From an uncultured Arthrobacter sp. (GTDB lineage Bacteria; Actinomycetota; Actinomycetes; Actinomycetales; Micrococcaceae): a stretch of DNA of 42,666 nt. Numbering within the stretch: the first letter of the stretch is position 1; every line of letters begins with the position of its first letter. The notes under the pieces were generated by a model that saw nothing but the letters and a program-made list of their open reading frames with translations, ran no database searches and was not told the DNA's origin. This document shows positions 7,433-16,435 of the stretch, piece by piece. The DNA lies in the NCBI GenBank assembly GCA_937873245.1, contig CALMVY010000073.1, positions 1-42,666 on the forward strand. Direction: 5' to 3'. The translations under genes and the position numbers were made by a program.

Positions 7433-9641
7433 GCAGCCGGTCCAGCCCGAACCGCTCCTCCAGCTGGGCCCGGTTCAGCTGGCCGTGGTAGTGCTCCTCC
7501 AGCAGCGGCATCAGCTCGTACTTCCAAATCCGGCGCAGGCCCTTGGGTGTCTGGGCGGACTTCTTCATGAAGTAGGACGGGCCGATCATGAGGTCCCGGT
7601 CCCACTCATCGATGGCATCGTTCAGCGCGTCCATCAGCAGGGCCGGCGTCGTATCCAGGTCGCGGGCCTGCAGATACCGCAGCAGCGAGCCCTTCACCGG
7701 CTCCGTCTTGGGGTGCAGCTCAATGAAGGAGAAGCGGCGGCGGATGGCGGCATCCATCATCGCAATGGAGCGGTCTGCGGTGTTCATGGTGCCGATGATG
7801 TAGAGGTTGTCCGGCAGCGTGAAAGGCTCGTTGGGGCTGTACTGCAGGTAGATCCGGTCGTCACGGTATTCGAGCAGGAAGTACAGCTCGCCGAACACCT
7901 TCGCGAGGTTCGCCCGGTTCATCTCATCGATGATCAGGAAGTACGGCTTGCTCTCGTTCCCGGGCTTGGCCGCCTCTTCCGCGATCCGGCGCAGCGGCCC
8001 GGCGACGAGTTTGAAGGACACCTGCCCTTCCTCGGTCTTGTCCGGCCGGAAGCCCTCGAAGAAGTCCTCGTAGGCGTACGAGGGGTGGAACTGCACCAGC
8101 TTGACGCGCTCGTCGGTGGTGTCGCCGGCCAGCTGGGCGGCCAGGTGCTTGGCCAGATACGTCTTGCCGGTGCCGGGCGGGCCGTACAGCACCAGCTGGC
8201 GGTTCTCCTCCAGCAGTTCGGCGATCTCCTGCAGCGGGTCCAGGTCCATGTGCAGCGACGCGGCGAACTCCGGCGTCAGCGGGCGGAACCCTTCACAGGC
8301 AGGTTCGACGACGGCGGCCGGCTCGGTGCCGTCGCCGGGCTCGGCTTCCGCTTCGGCGGGCAGCAGTGCTTCGAGTGCCTGGATGACGCGGGTGATGTCC
8401 ACGACGATGCCGGAAGTGGCCAGCTGCCGCTGCACGTGGCGGGGCAGTTCGGTCATGTCGTGGGTCTCGTCGAACCAGCGGACCTTGCGGCGCAGCCGGC
8501 GGTTGTCCTCGTGGTGCTCGGGCTCACCGAGGACCACACCGACCCGGACGGTGCCGGAGCTCTGGTACAGGGTCAGGTCGCCGGGCTTCATCACGGTCAG
8601 GAAGGCAAAGACCGCGGTCTTGGTGTCCTCGCGTTCCACGTAGCCGAGATGCTTGTAGTCCTCGTCCACGGCGTGCTGGACCAGCCCGGCGGTGACGCCG
8701 GGGTCCAGCAGGCGGAGGTGCTCGACGTCGAGCGTCACCGATTCCTCGGCCTGCCAGGTGCCGAGCAGTTCGGCGTTGTCGTGGTGGGTGCGCAGCAGCC
8801 AGGCGCGCCGGCCGGGGTCTCCCACTTTCCGCCACTGGCTGACCAGCTGGCGGGAGTACCAGTCGATCCTTTGGCCGGCCTGCTCGTCAAGGTGGAGCCG
8901 GATGCGGTGGATGTCCGCGGAGATCTCCTCGTCAGTGTCGCCCTTTGCCCCGCCCACGAGGGACGCAAAGGCGTCGCGGATCTCCTGGCGCTCGACGTCG
9001 GCAACGACCGGCTCGAAGTAGCTGGGCCAGACCAGGAATTCGATGCTGCGGCGGATGGCCGGCTGGTCGTCGGGCGTGCCGGCCACCAGCTGGTGGAATG
9101 CCAGCGGATCCTTGACGGCCGCCGCGACGGCGCCTGCCGGACGCTGGGCGACGTGCTGCACGAACCGGCACAGCCATTTCAGGTGGTCCCAGATGGTCCA
9201 GTTGAACTCCGCGGTGCGGTCACGGATGACGCCGTGATCGGTCATACCCGCGTACAGCTCGTCCGGCAGTTCCAGCGGCGGCTCGAGCCAGGACGCGGCC
9301 TCCGCCACCCTCGCGCGTTTGACCTTGAGGGATTTCACCTCGTGGGCCAGGGGCAGGGACTGCAGGAAGAGCAGCTCCACGGCCAGCTGCTTGGCGCCCC
9401 GGGAGGCATCCTGGAGATTCTGCCGCAGGTTGGTCATCATGGGAGCTTTGGGGTCCGGAACCCCGCGTTCGAGGCGGTCGAGAAGCTCCGCTGCGGCCTG
9501 CACCGACCACGTTTTGGTGCGTCCGTCCAGGGCGGACGGTTTACCGTGCAGCCCCGGCCCCAAAACAAACCACGCCGCGTCTTCGATCTCTTTGGAGATG
9601 CCGAGGGCGCGGTGCATGGCAGGCTTTTTGGATGGGGTCAT
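7410..9641 (-). CDS. mcrB: McrB-type AAA+ GTPase with long N-terminal region
   Basis: A 743-residue motor subunit of the McrBC system. The C-terminal AAA+ domain (about 465-740) has Walker A GPPGTGKT (487-494), Walker B FLIIDE (568-573), MNRANLAKVFGE (574-585) and the McrB signature GTMNTADRS (617-625) followed by an arginine-rich RRRF. The family hydrolyses GTP to translocate DNA towards McrC. E. coli McrB is about 460 residues; here some 460 residues precede the AAA domain. Residues about 335-415 (MKPGDLTLYQSSGTVRVGVV then RRKVRWF) look like a small PUA/EVE-like barrel, a common modified-base reader, while 1-330 is helical and unrecognised. The ATG at 9639-9641 has only a weak SD (GAAAG). 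Confidence 0.92.
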   Translation of the reverse strand: MTPSKKPAMHRALGISKEIEDAAWFVLGPGLHGKPSALDGRTKTWSVQAAAELLDRLERGVPDPKAPMMTNLRQNLQDASRGAKQLAVELLFLQSLPLAHEVKSLKVKRARVAEAASWLEPPLELPDELYAGMTDHGVIRDRTAEFNWTIWDHLKWLCRFVQHVAQRPAGAVAAAVKDPLAFHQLVAGTPDDQPAIRRSIEFLVWPSYFEPVVADVERQEIRDAFASLVGGAKGDTDEEISADIHRIRLHLDEQAGQRIDWYSRQLVSQWRKVGDPGRRAWLLRTHHDNAELLGTWQAEESVTLDVEHLRLLDPGVTAGLVQHAVDEDYKHLGYVEREDTKTAVFAFLTVMKPGDLTLYQSSGTVRVGVVLGEPEHHEDNRRLRRKVRWFDETHDMTELPRHVQRQLATSGIVVDITRVIQALEALLPAEAEAEPGDGTEPAAVVEPACEGFRPLTPEFAASLHMDLDPLQEIAELLEENRQLVLYGPPGTGKTYLAKHLAAQLAGDTTDERVKLVQFHPSYAYEDFFEGFRPDKTEEGQVSFKLVAGPLRRIAEEAAKPGNESKPYFLIIDEMNRANLAKVFGELYFLLEYRDDRIYLQYSPNEPFTLPDNLYIIGTMNTADRSIAMMDAAIRRRFSFIELHPKTEPVKGSLLRYLQARDLDTTPALLMDALNDAIDEWDRDLMIGPSYFMKKSAQTPKGLRRIWKYELMPLLEEHYHGQLNRAQLEERFGLDRLLDRLARV

Positions 9642-9716
9642 GCTTTCAATTTACAGGGTTAAGCTGAACGCCCGCATCATGGGGCGCCCCGAAGTTACCG
9701 AACGGTAGCGCTGCTG

Positions 9717-9995
9717 CTATTTGACGGCAGGATGCCGCTTGACGCCAAAGGTGAAGTAGGTGCCCGGGCCGACGAAGTTGACCAGGGTCGCCACCCGCCA
9801 CATCGCTTTGCTGCCGCGGATCTGGTCCGCCGGGCGCCGGGTGATGTCCGTCTGGGCCGCGACCAGCAGCGAGAGTTGGACGACGGCGGCGGAGATGGTT
9901 CCGAACTTCGCCGTCGGCGAGAGGTCCTTCCATGCCTTCTTCCGGGCGTACTTTTTGCGCTTGTTCGCCATCATCTGTGCTCGTTTGTTCACCAT
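9717..9995 (-). CDS. Small membrane protein, PLDc_N-like
   Basis: A 92-residue protein with a Lys/Arg-rich cytosolic start (KRKKYARKKAWK) and two hydrophobic segments (about 32-48 and 66-84) flanking ITRRPADQIRGSKAMW. The layout and the 'RRPxxxxRG.K..W' motif resemble the PLDc_N superfamily of short two-TM proteins, which have no known enzymatic role. The ATG at 9993-9995 is preceded by AAGGAGA at good spacing. It stands alone between mcrB and the thioesterase gene. Confidence 0.7.
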   Translation of the reverse strand: MVNKRAQMMANKRKKYARKKAWKDLSPTAKFGTISAAVVQLSLLVAAQTDITRRPADQIRGSKAMWRVATLVNFVGPGTYFTFGVKRHPAVK

Positions 9996-10091
9996 GATCT
10001 GTTCTCCTTGGCTCCCGGGCGGAGTGCCCGCAGGCTGTTTATTCTAGGGACGATCGGCAGGGCGAGGTAGAGGCTATGGGACCGGTTTGGC

Positions 10092-10610
10092 TCAACCCCC
10101 TTCGGGACCGGAGCGATCCGGCGTGAACCGGGCGAGCTTCCCTTTCTGTTCCGGCGTCAGCCTGAGCACCCGGCCGGTGGCCTCGTCCACGAACGCCAGA
10201 TGGCTCGTGGCCCGGACGCAGTCCTCGCGGGTGACGGGATCCTGGACGAGATAGTGGATGTCGAAGCTGGCGCCTTTCACTGCGCCGATCCACAGCTGGA
10301 CCAGTGCCGGCACGTTGCGGTACTCGAGGGTCCGCACGTAGCGGACCTTGTGCTCCACGATCAGCGCAAGCGTCCCCTCCGGGACCTCGTTGAAGAGAGG
10401 AACCGGGGGTTCGATGCCCGGCAGCCCGGAGCCCCGGGGCGGGCCGAAGGCAGCGATCCGGGCTTCCTCGAGGATCCGGACGATCTGGACGTTGTTGATG
10501 TGGCCGTAGGCGTCCATGTCGCCCCAGCGCATCGGGATCTGCACCTCGATGCGCCGGGCCTGAGCGGACACTGACTCTGCGGGCTCGGCCGCACCGCCGG
10601 CGGCGCTCAA
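10092..10610 (-). CDS. Hotdog-fold acyl-CoA thioesterase
   Basis: A 172-residue 4HBT-family thioesterase. Family members hydrolyse acyl-CoA thioesters in the cytosol. The catalytic segment MRWGDMDAYGHINNVQIVRILEEAR (27-51) carries the conserved Asp of 'WxDMDxxGHxNN'. The start codon is TTG, overlapping the TGA of the upstream ABC gene (TTGA), so it is the third, coupled gene of the ABC exporter operon. The acyl substrate is unknown. The same ABC-ABC-thioesterase order may only reflect cotranscription. Confidence 0.85.
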   Translation of the reverse strand: MSAAGGAAEPAESVSAQARRIEVQIPMRWGDMDAYGHINNVQIVRILEEARIAAFGPPRGSGLPGIEPPVPLFNEVPEGTLALIVEHKVRYVRTLEYRNVPALVQLWIGAVKGASFDIHYLVQDPVTREDCVRATSHLAFVDEATGRVLRLTPEQKGKLARFTPDRSGPEGG

Positions 10611-12730
10611 CTGTGCACCGCCGTCGCGTCGTCAGCCGTGTTTTCCGAAAAGGCCGTCTCTGCGTCCTCGCCGGCGAACTGGGACATGTACAGGCGGTAG
10701 TAGGCCCCCTTCAGGTCCAGCAGCCGGGCGTGGGCACCCTGCTCCACGATCCGGCCGGCCTCCATCACCAGAATGGTGTCGGCGTCGCGGATGGTGGAGA
10801 GGCGGTGGGCGATCACGAAGCTTGTGCGGTCGGTCCGCAGGGCGGCCATGGCCTTCTGCACCAGCACTTCGGTGCGGGTGTCCACCGAGCTGGTGGCCTC
10901 GTCCAGGATCAGGAGCGAAGGATTGGCCACGAAGGCCCGGGCGATGGTGATCAGCTGCTTCTCGCCGGCGCTGACGTTGTTGCCTTCCTCGTCGATGACG
11001 GTGTTGTAACCGTCCGGAAGGGCCCGGACGAAGCGGTCCACAAAGGTGGCTTTCGCCGCCTCCATCACCTGTTCCTCGGTGGCGTCCAGCTTGCCGTAGC
11101 GGATGTTGTCGTAGATGGACCCGCCGAAGAGCCAGGCATCCTGCAGCACCATGCCCACCTTGGCGCGCAGTTCCGCACGGCTCAAATGGGTGATGTCGAC
11201 ACCGTCCAGGGTGATGCTGCCGCCCTGGAGCTCGTAGAAGCGCATCACGAGATTCACCAGGGTGGTCTTTCCGGCACCGGTAGGGCCGACGATCGCCACC
11301 GTGTTCCCGGGCTCCGCGGTGAAGGACAGGTCCTCGATCAGCGGCTTGTCCGGGGTGTAGCTGAAGGTGACATCGCGGAACTCGACGTGGCCGTCGGTCT
11401 TGGCCGGCAGCTGCTCGGTGGCGGTCTCGACGTCCTGTTCCTCGGCGTCGAGGAATTCAAAGACCCGCTCCGCGGAGGCGACGCCGGACTGGAGCATGTT
11501 GGCCATGCCCGCCATCTGGCCCAGCGGCTGGGTGAACTCGCGCGAGTACTGGATGAACGCGGTGGCGTCGCCCAGGCTCATCCCGCCGGAAGCGACGCGG
11601 AGGCCGCCGACGACGGCGATTCCGACGTAGCTGAGGTAGGACACGAACTGCATGACCGGCATGATCATGCCGGAGACGAACTGGGCCCCGAAGCTGGCCT
11701 GGTAAAGGGCCTCGTTCCGCTCGTCGAAGCGGTCCAGCATGTCGGCGTCGCGGCCGAAGACCCGGACGAGGTCGTGGCCGGAGAAGGACTCCTCGATCTG
11801 GCCGTTCAGCTCGCCTGTCTTCTTCCACTGGGCGGCGAAGAGTTTCTGGCTGCGGGAACCGATGATGCCGGCGGCGACAGCCGAGAGCGGCAGCGCCACC
11901 AGGGCGATCAGTGCCAGCTGCCAGGACACGATGAACATCATGATGACGATGCCGATCACCGTCAGCGCCGAGTTCACCAACTGCGCAAACGCCTGCTGCA
12001 GCGCCTGCTGGATGTTGTCCACGTCGTTCGTGACGCGGGAGAGGACGTCGCCGCGCTGCCGGGTGTCGAAATAGTTCAGCGGGAGCCTGTTGAGCTTCTT
12101 CTCCGTGTCGTCGCGCAACTGGCGGACCACCCGCATGACCAGGATGTTCAGGACGTAGCCCTGCAGCCAGAGGAAGATGTTGGCGACGAAGTACATCAGC
12201 AGAACCACGCTGATCAGGAACGCGAGCTCCTGGAAATCGATGCCGACGCCGGGGATCACGTCCATCTTGGAGAGCATGTCCGCGAAGTTGTCCTGGCCCT
12301 GGGCGCGCAGCCCCTCGACGAACTGCTCCTTGGAGCCGCCGGCCGGCAGCTGCTTGCCGATGACTCCGCTGAAGATCACGTCCATCGCCTGGCCAAGGAT
12401 CCGGGGCGCCACAACGTTGAGGACGACGGCGGCCGTCACCATCGCCAGCACGGCGATGATGCCGGCCCGCTCCGGCTTCAGCAGGCCCATCAGCCGCTTC
12501 GCGGAGGGCCAGAAGTGCTGGGCCTTCTTGGCCGGAATGTCGCCGAACATGCCGCCGTCGGCTTCGCCGGGCCGGTATTCCTCCTCGTAGAAATCGTCGT
12601 CCGGCTCCGCGCCGGGAACCTGCGACTCGGACAGCTGGGAGTCGGGGGTCGCCGCGTCGGGCGTCGGAGAGGCCTGCCCTGTGGACTCCGACTTCCGGGA
12701 GTTTGGCGAGACGTTCTCTTTGGTGCTCAT
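10607..12730 (-). CDS. ABC exporter half-transporter with canonical ATPase site (subunit B)
   Basis: A 707-residue fused TMD-NBD protein. An acidic, Pro/Ser-rich N-terminal extension (1-75) precedes six membrane helices (about 90-420) and an NBD (about 445-680). Walker A is GPTGAGKTT near 480, the signature is the non-standard VSAGEKQ near 585, and Walker B LLILDEATSSVD near 608 keeps the catalytic Glu. With the preceding gene it forms a heterodimeric multidrug/lipid exporter of the LmrCD, BmrCD or TM287/288 kind. ATG overlaps the upstream stop by 4 nt. The noncanonical signature here pairs in trans with the degenerate Walker B of the partner, as known for such exporters. The substrate is unknown. 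Confidence 0.92.
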   Translation of the reverse strand: MSTKENVSPNSRKSESTGQASPTPDAATPDSQLSESQVPGAEPDDDFYEEEYRPGEADGGMFGDIPAKKAQHFWPSAKRLMGLLKPERAGIIAVLAMVTAAVVLNVVAPRILGQAMDVIFSGVIGKQLPAGGSKEQFVEGLRAQGQDNFADMLSKMDVIPGVGIDFQELAFLISVVLLMYFVANIFLWLQGYVLNILVMRVVRQLRDDTEKKLNRLPLNYFDTRQRGDVLSRVTNDVDNIQQALQQAFAQLVNSALTVIGIVIMMFIVSWQLALIALVALPLSAVAAGIIGSRSQKLFAAQWKKTGELNGQIEESFSGHDLVRVFGRDADMLDRFDERNEALYQASFGAQFVSGMIMPVMQFVSYLSYVGIAVVGGLRVASGGMSLGDATAFIQYSREFTQPLGQMAGMANMLQSGVASAERVFEFLDAEEQDVETATEQLPAKTDGHVEFRDVTFSYTPDKPLIEDLSFTAEPGNTVAIVGPTGAGKTTLVNLVMRFYELQGGSITLDGVDITHLSRAELRAKVGMVLQDAWLFGGSIYDNIRYGKLDATEEQVMEAAKATFVDRFVRALPDGYNTVIDEEGNNVSAGEKQLITIARAFVANPSLLILDEATSSVDTRTEVLVQKAMAALRTDRTSFVIAHRLSTIRDADTILVMEAGRIVEQGAHARLLDLKGAYYRLYMSQFAGEDAETAFSENTADDATAVHS

Positions 12731-14460
12731 GCCACGGCCTCCGCGGTCAGCTGGGATTCGACAATTTCCTGGTAGGTGCTGGAGCTCTCCAGCAGTTCTT
12801 CGTGCGTGCCGCGGTCCACGATCTGCCCGTTGTCGAGCACCAGGATCTGGTCGGCGTCGGCGATAGTGGAGACGCGCTGGCCGACAATGATGACGGTGGC
12901 GTCGGCGGTCTTCGCCTTGAGCGCCCGGCGGAGCCTGGCGTCAGTGGCGACGTCGAGGGCGGAGAAGGAGTCGTCGAACAGGAAGACTTTCGGCTCGGTG
13001 ACGAGGGCTCGGGCGATGCAGAGCCGCTGGCGCTGGCCGCCCGAGACGTTGGTGCCGCCCTGGGCGATCCGTGAGCCGAGTCCGTTCTTCTTCTCGCGCA
13101 CAAAGTCCGCAGCCTGGGCCACGGTCAGCGCGTCCCAGAGTTCCTCGTCCGTGGCGTCGGGCTTGCCGAAGCGCAGGTTGTGCTCGATGGTCCCCGAGAA
13201 CAGGTAGGGCCGCTGCGGCACCATGGCGACGCGCTGCGTGATTTCCGCCCGGTCCAGCTGGGTGACCGGGACGCCGTCGAGCAGCACCTCCCCCGAGGCG
13301 GCGTCGTAGAGCCGGGGCAGCAGGGCCAGCAGGCTGGACTTGCCGGCGCCGGTGGAGCCGATGATCGCCACAGTCTGGCCGGGCTCGGCGGTGAAGCTGA
13401 TGTCGCTCAGCACCGGCGCTTCGGCGCCGGGGTAGGCGAAGGAGACGTTCCGGAATTCGACGCGGCCGGCCTTCTCAGCCGGCGCCACGGGGGTGAGCGC
13501 CTCGTGGATGGAGGGTTCGACGTCGAGCACCTCGCCGATGCGGTCCGCGCAGACCGAGGCGCGCGGAATCATCATGGCCATGAAGGTACCCATCATGACC
13601 GCCATCAGGATCTGCAGCAGGTACTGCAGGAAGGCCGTGAGCGCGCCGACCTGCATTTCGCCGGCGTCGACCCGCTGGCCGCCGAACCACAGCACGGCGG
13701 CGGTGGAGATGTGCAGGATCATGCCGATGGCCGGGAACATCAGCACAAAGAGCGCGCCGATTTTCAGTGAGACGTCGGTCAGTTCCTTGTTGGCCGCGCC
13801 GAACCGCTCGGCTTCGTGGGGTTCGCGGACGAAGGCACGCACGACGCGGATGCCGATGATCTGCTCGCGCAGGATGCCGTTGATCCGGTCGATCTTGACC
13901 TGCATGGACCGGAAGAGCGGCATCAGGCGGACCACGAGATAGCCCACCACCACGATGAGCACCGGAACGGAGACCCATACCAGCCAGGACAGGTTGAGGT
14001 CCTCGCGGAGGGCCATAATGATGCCGCCGATGCACATGATGGGAGTGGCCACCATGAAGTTCAGGCCCATCAGCATGAGCATCTGCACCTGCTGGACGTC
14101 GTTGGTGCCGCGCGTGATCAGGGTGGGGGCGCCGAAAACGTTGACGTCCTTTGCGGAGAAGCTCGTGACCTGGCGGAACACGCCGCGGCGCAGGTCGCGG
14201 CCGAAGGCCATGGCGGCCTTGGACCCGAAGTACACCCCGGCGATCGCGGTGGCCACCTGGATCAGCGCGACGCCGAGCATCACCCCGCCGGTGCGCCAGA
14301 TGTAGTCCGTGTCGCCGCGGGAGACGCCCTCGTCAATGATCTGGGCGTTCAGGCTGGGCAGGTACAGCGCCGCGATGGTGGAGGCGAGCTGGAAGAAAAT
14401 GACTGCCCAGATGTACGGCAGATACGGCTTCGAATAACGCCGTATGAGAGTGACAAGCAT
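12727..14460 (-). CDS. ABC exporter half-transporter with degenerate ATPase site (subunit A)
   Basis: A 577-residue TMD-NBD half-transporter: six helices (about 15-310), then an NBD with Walker A GSTGAGKSS near 370, a canonical VSGGQRQR near 473 and Walker B VFLFDDSFSALD near 495, where the usual catalytic Glu is Asp. This substitution marks the degenerate-site subunit of heterodimeric exporters. I chose the ATG at 14458-14460 because AAGGA lies 9 nt upstream; a GTG two codons earlier is too close to the SD. It is first in a three-gene coupled unit (A, B, thioesterase). No regulator gene adjoins it. Confidence 0.92.
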   Translation of the reverse strand: MLVTLIRRYSKPYLPYIWAVIFFQLASTIAALYLPSLNAQIIDEGVSRGDTDYIWRTGGVMLGVALIQVATAIAGVYFGSKAAMAFGRDLRRGVFRQVTSFSAKDVNVFGAPTLITRGTNDVQQVQMLMLMGLNFMVATPIMCIGGIIMALREDLNLSWLVWVSVPVLIVVVGYLVVRLMPLFRSMQVKIDRINGILREQIIGIRVVRAFVREPHEAERFGAANKELTDVSLKIGALFVLMFPAIGMILHISTAAVLWFGGQRVDAGEMQVGALTAFLQYLLQILMAVMMGTFMAMMIPRASVCADRIGEVLDVEPSIHEALTPVAPAEKAGRVEFRNVSFAYPGAEAPVLSDISFTAEPGQTVAIIGSTGAGKSSLLALLPRLYDAASGEVLLDGVPVTQLDRAEITQRVAMVPQRPYLFSGTIEHNLRFGKPDATDEELWDALTVAQAADFVREKKNGLGSRIAQGGTNVSGGQRQRLCIARALVTEPKVFLFDDSFSALDVATDARLRRALKAKTADATVIIVGQRVSTIADADQILVLDNGQIVDRGTHEELLESSSTYQEIVESQLTAEAVA

Positions 14461-14665
14461 GCCCACGAGTCCTTAGGGAAAACCGAATAAATGAGGCTGA
14501 AGAAGATTCTGGCGCGGGAACATCTACCGGATGCTCCTATTACTAGCAAAGGGGGCCGACAGCCATAGCCATCCAACTCTACGAAACGACCGGCCCGCGG
14601 GAAACATCGGCGATAGAAAATCATCCAAACGGCGTACATTTCGGCCTCCCCTACTCCCGTGGCGC

Positions 14666-14694
14666 CGTTGCCGGCCCGGTTGCCGCCGGCAACG
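14666..14694. terminator. Inverted repeat downstream of the efflux-pump gene
   Basis: CGTTGCCGG (14666-14674) pairs perfectly with CCGGCAACG (14686-14694). It lies about 40 nt past the stop of the MFS gene on the minus strand. It has no T-tract, so it is only a possible hairpin terminator. The rest of 14461-14732 shows no gene. Confidence 0.35.
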
Positions 14695-14732
14695 ACACTG
14701 TTGGCGTGCCGCCGTTCCGCTCACTCCCCCAC

Positions 14733-16424
14733 TCAGTCGCCCCGGCGCTGGCTTTCGCGCTGCCGGCTGAGCACGTCAACGAATTCCCGGTCGAGGTCGA
14801 CGATTCCGGTCCCGGCCATGGGACCAGCGGACGCAGCCGAGGCGGGCGCCGCCGATTCAACCGCCGTCGCGGCGGACGGCGCGGGGCTGACGATGTCCAC
14901 GGTGCGCCGCAGCGGCTCTTCCTTGATGAAGAGGATCGCCACCAGGGCGACCAGACCGATGATCGCGGAGACCATAAAGATCTGGGCCGTGGCGTCTCCG
15001 TAGGCGGCGCGCATGATCTCGCGGACAGGCGCCGGCATGTCCTTGAGGTCCATGCTGGTGCCGGCTCCGCCGCTGGCGGGAATCCCTGCGGCGGCCAGGC
15101 CCTCGGTGGCGAGTTCCTTGACCCGGTTGGCCATGATGGCTCCCAGCACGGAGACCCCGATGGCACCGCCGACCGACCGGAAAAACGCGACCGAGGCGCT
15201 GGCGGTTCCGATGTCGCTGGCCCGCACGGTGTTCTGCACGGCCAGGACGAGGTTCTGCATCAGCAGGCCCAGGCCGAGGCCGAGGACCGCGGTGTAGAGG
15301 CCGGTCAGCCAGAGGTCGGTGGTGTGGTCGATGGTTCCGGTCAGTCCGAGGCCACTGATCAGCAGGATGGCGCCGGCCACGAGGTACCGTTTCCACTTTC
15401 CCGTCCGGCTGATCAGCTGCCCGGAGACGACGGACCCGATCAGGTTGCCGGCGATCATCGGCAGGGTCAGGAGCCCCGCTTCGGTGGGCGATGCGCCGCG
15501 TGCCACCTGGAAGTACTGGCCGAGGAAGGCGGAGGAACCGAACATCCCGACGCCGACCGCGATGGAGGCCAGGATGGCGAGGGCGGTGGTGCGCTGCGAA
15601 ATGATTTTCAGCGGGATGATGGGCTGCGGCACCTTGGATTCCACTAGGACCAGCAGCGCCAGCAGGACCACGCCGCCGCCCACCATGGCCACGCTCTGCC
15701 AGGACCACCAGTCGTAGTAGTCCGGGTTGCCGGCGAACGACACCCAGATCAGCAGCAGGCTCACGCCGGAGGTCAGCAGGATGGAGCCGAGCCAGTCGAT
15801 CTTCGCGGGGCGCCTGACGTGCGGCAGCTTCAGGGTGACCTGCAGCAGGATGAGGGCAATGATGGCCAGCGGAACACAGACGAAGAAGGTCCAGCGCCAG
15901 CCCAGCGGGCTGTCCACGATGAAACCGCCGAGCAGCGGCCCGCCGGCGGTGCCCACGGCCATGACGGCACCCATATACCCGGAGTACCTGCCGCGGTCGC
16001 GCGGCGGGATGATGGAGCCGATGATGGCCATGGCCAGCGCGGTGAGGCCGCCCATGGCGACGCCCTGGATGACGCGGGCGGTCAGCAGCAGCGGGATGGT
16101 CTGCGACAGGCCCGCCATGACGGAGCCGGCCACGAAGATCACGATGCTGAGCTGGACCAGGAGCTTCTTGTTAAAGAGGTCGGCGAGCTTGCCCCAAATG
16201 GGAGTGGTGGCGGCGTTGGCCAGCAGGGCCGCGGTGATGACCCAGGCGAAGTCCGTCTGCGTTCCGTTGAGCTCGGACATGATCGTGGGCAGTGCATTCG
16301 CGACGATCGTGCTGCTGATGATCGCGGTGAAGAACGCGGCCAGCAGGCCCGTGAGGGCTTCCATGATCTGGCGGTGGGTCATCACCGCCGCCGGGGCGGG
16401 TGGCTTTTCTGTGATTGCTGCCAT
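14733..16424 (-). CDS. DHA2-family MFS drug efflux transporter (EmrB/QacA type)
   Basis: A 563-residue proton-coupled exporter with about 14 hydrophobic segments. Motif A-like GKLADLFNKKLLVQLSI lies near 75-90, and PLLGGFIVDSPLGWRWTFFVCVPLA (motif C region) near 155-180, both characteristic of the 14-TM DHA2 group. The C-terminal tail (about 505-563) is cytoplasmic and Ala/Pro-rich. The ATG at 16422-16424 is preceded by GAGGAG that overlaps the stop of the MarR gene, leaving an 11-nt gap. Regulation by that MarR protein is likely. Exported compounds cannot be inferred beyond 'hydrophobic drug or toxic metabolite'. Confidence 0.9.
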   Translation of the reverse strand: MAAITEKPPAPAAVMTHRQIMEALTGLLAAFFTAIISSTIVANALPTIMSELNGTQTDFAWVITAALLANAATTPIWGKLADLFNKKLLVQLSIVIFVAGSVMAGLSQTIPLLLTARVIQGVAMGGLTALAMAIIGSIIPPRDRGRYSGYMGAVMAVGTAGGPLLGGFIVDSPLGWRWTFFVCVPLAIIALILLQVTLKLPHVRRPAKIDWLGSILLTSGVSLLLIWVSFAGNPDYYDWWSWQSVAMVGGGVVLLALLVLVESKVPQPIIPLKIISQRTTALAILASIAVGVGMFGSSAFLGQYFQVARGASPTEAGLLTLPMIAGNLIGSVVSGQLISRTGKWKRYLVAGAILLISGLGLTGTIDHTTDLWLTGLYTAVLGLGLGLLMQNLVLAVQNTVRASDIGTASASVAFFRSVGGAIGVSVLGAIMANRVKELATEGLAAAGIPASGGAGTSMDLKDMPAPVREIMRAAYGDATAQIFMVSAIIGLVALVAILFIKEEPLRRTVDIVSPAPSAATAVESAAPASAASAGPMAGTGIVDLDREFVDVLSRQRESQRRGD

Positions 16425-16435
16425 GGGGGGGCTCC

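Noticed and set aside
7305..9662. 785-codon plus-strand open frame opposite mcrB
   Set aside because: It is antisense to the well-recognised mcrB, rich in Gln/Gly/Val/Leu shadow composition, and has no domain I recognise.
10613..12775. 720-codon plus-strand open frame opposite the ABC exporter
   Set aside because: Antisense shadow of subunit B; no recognisable domain.
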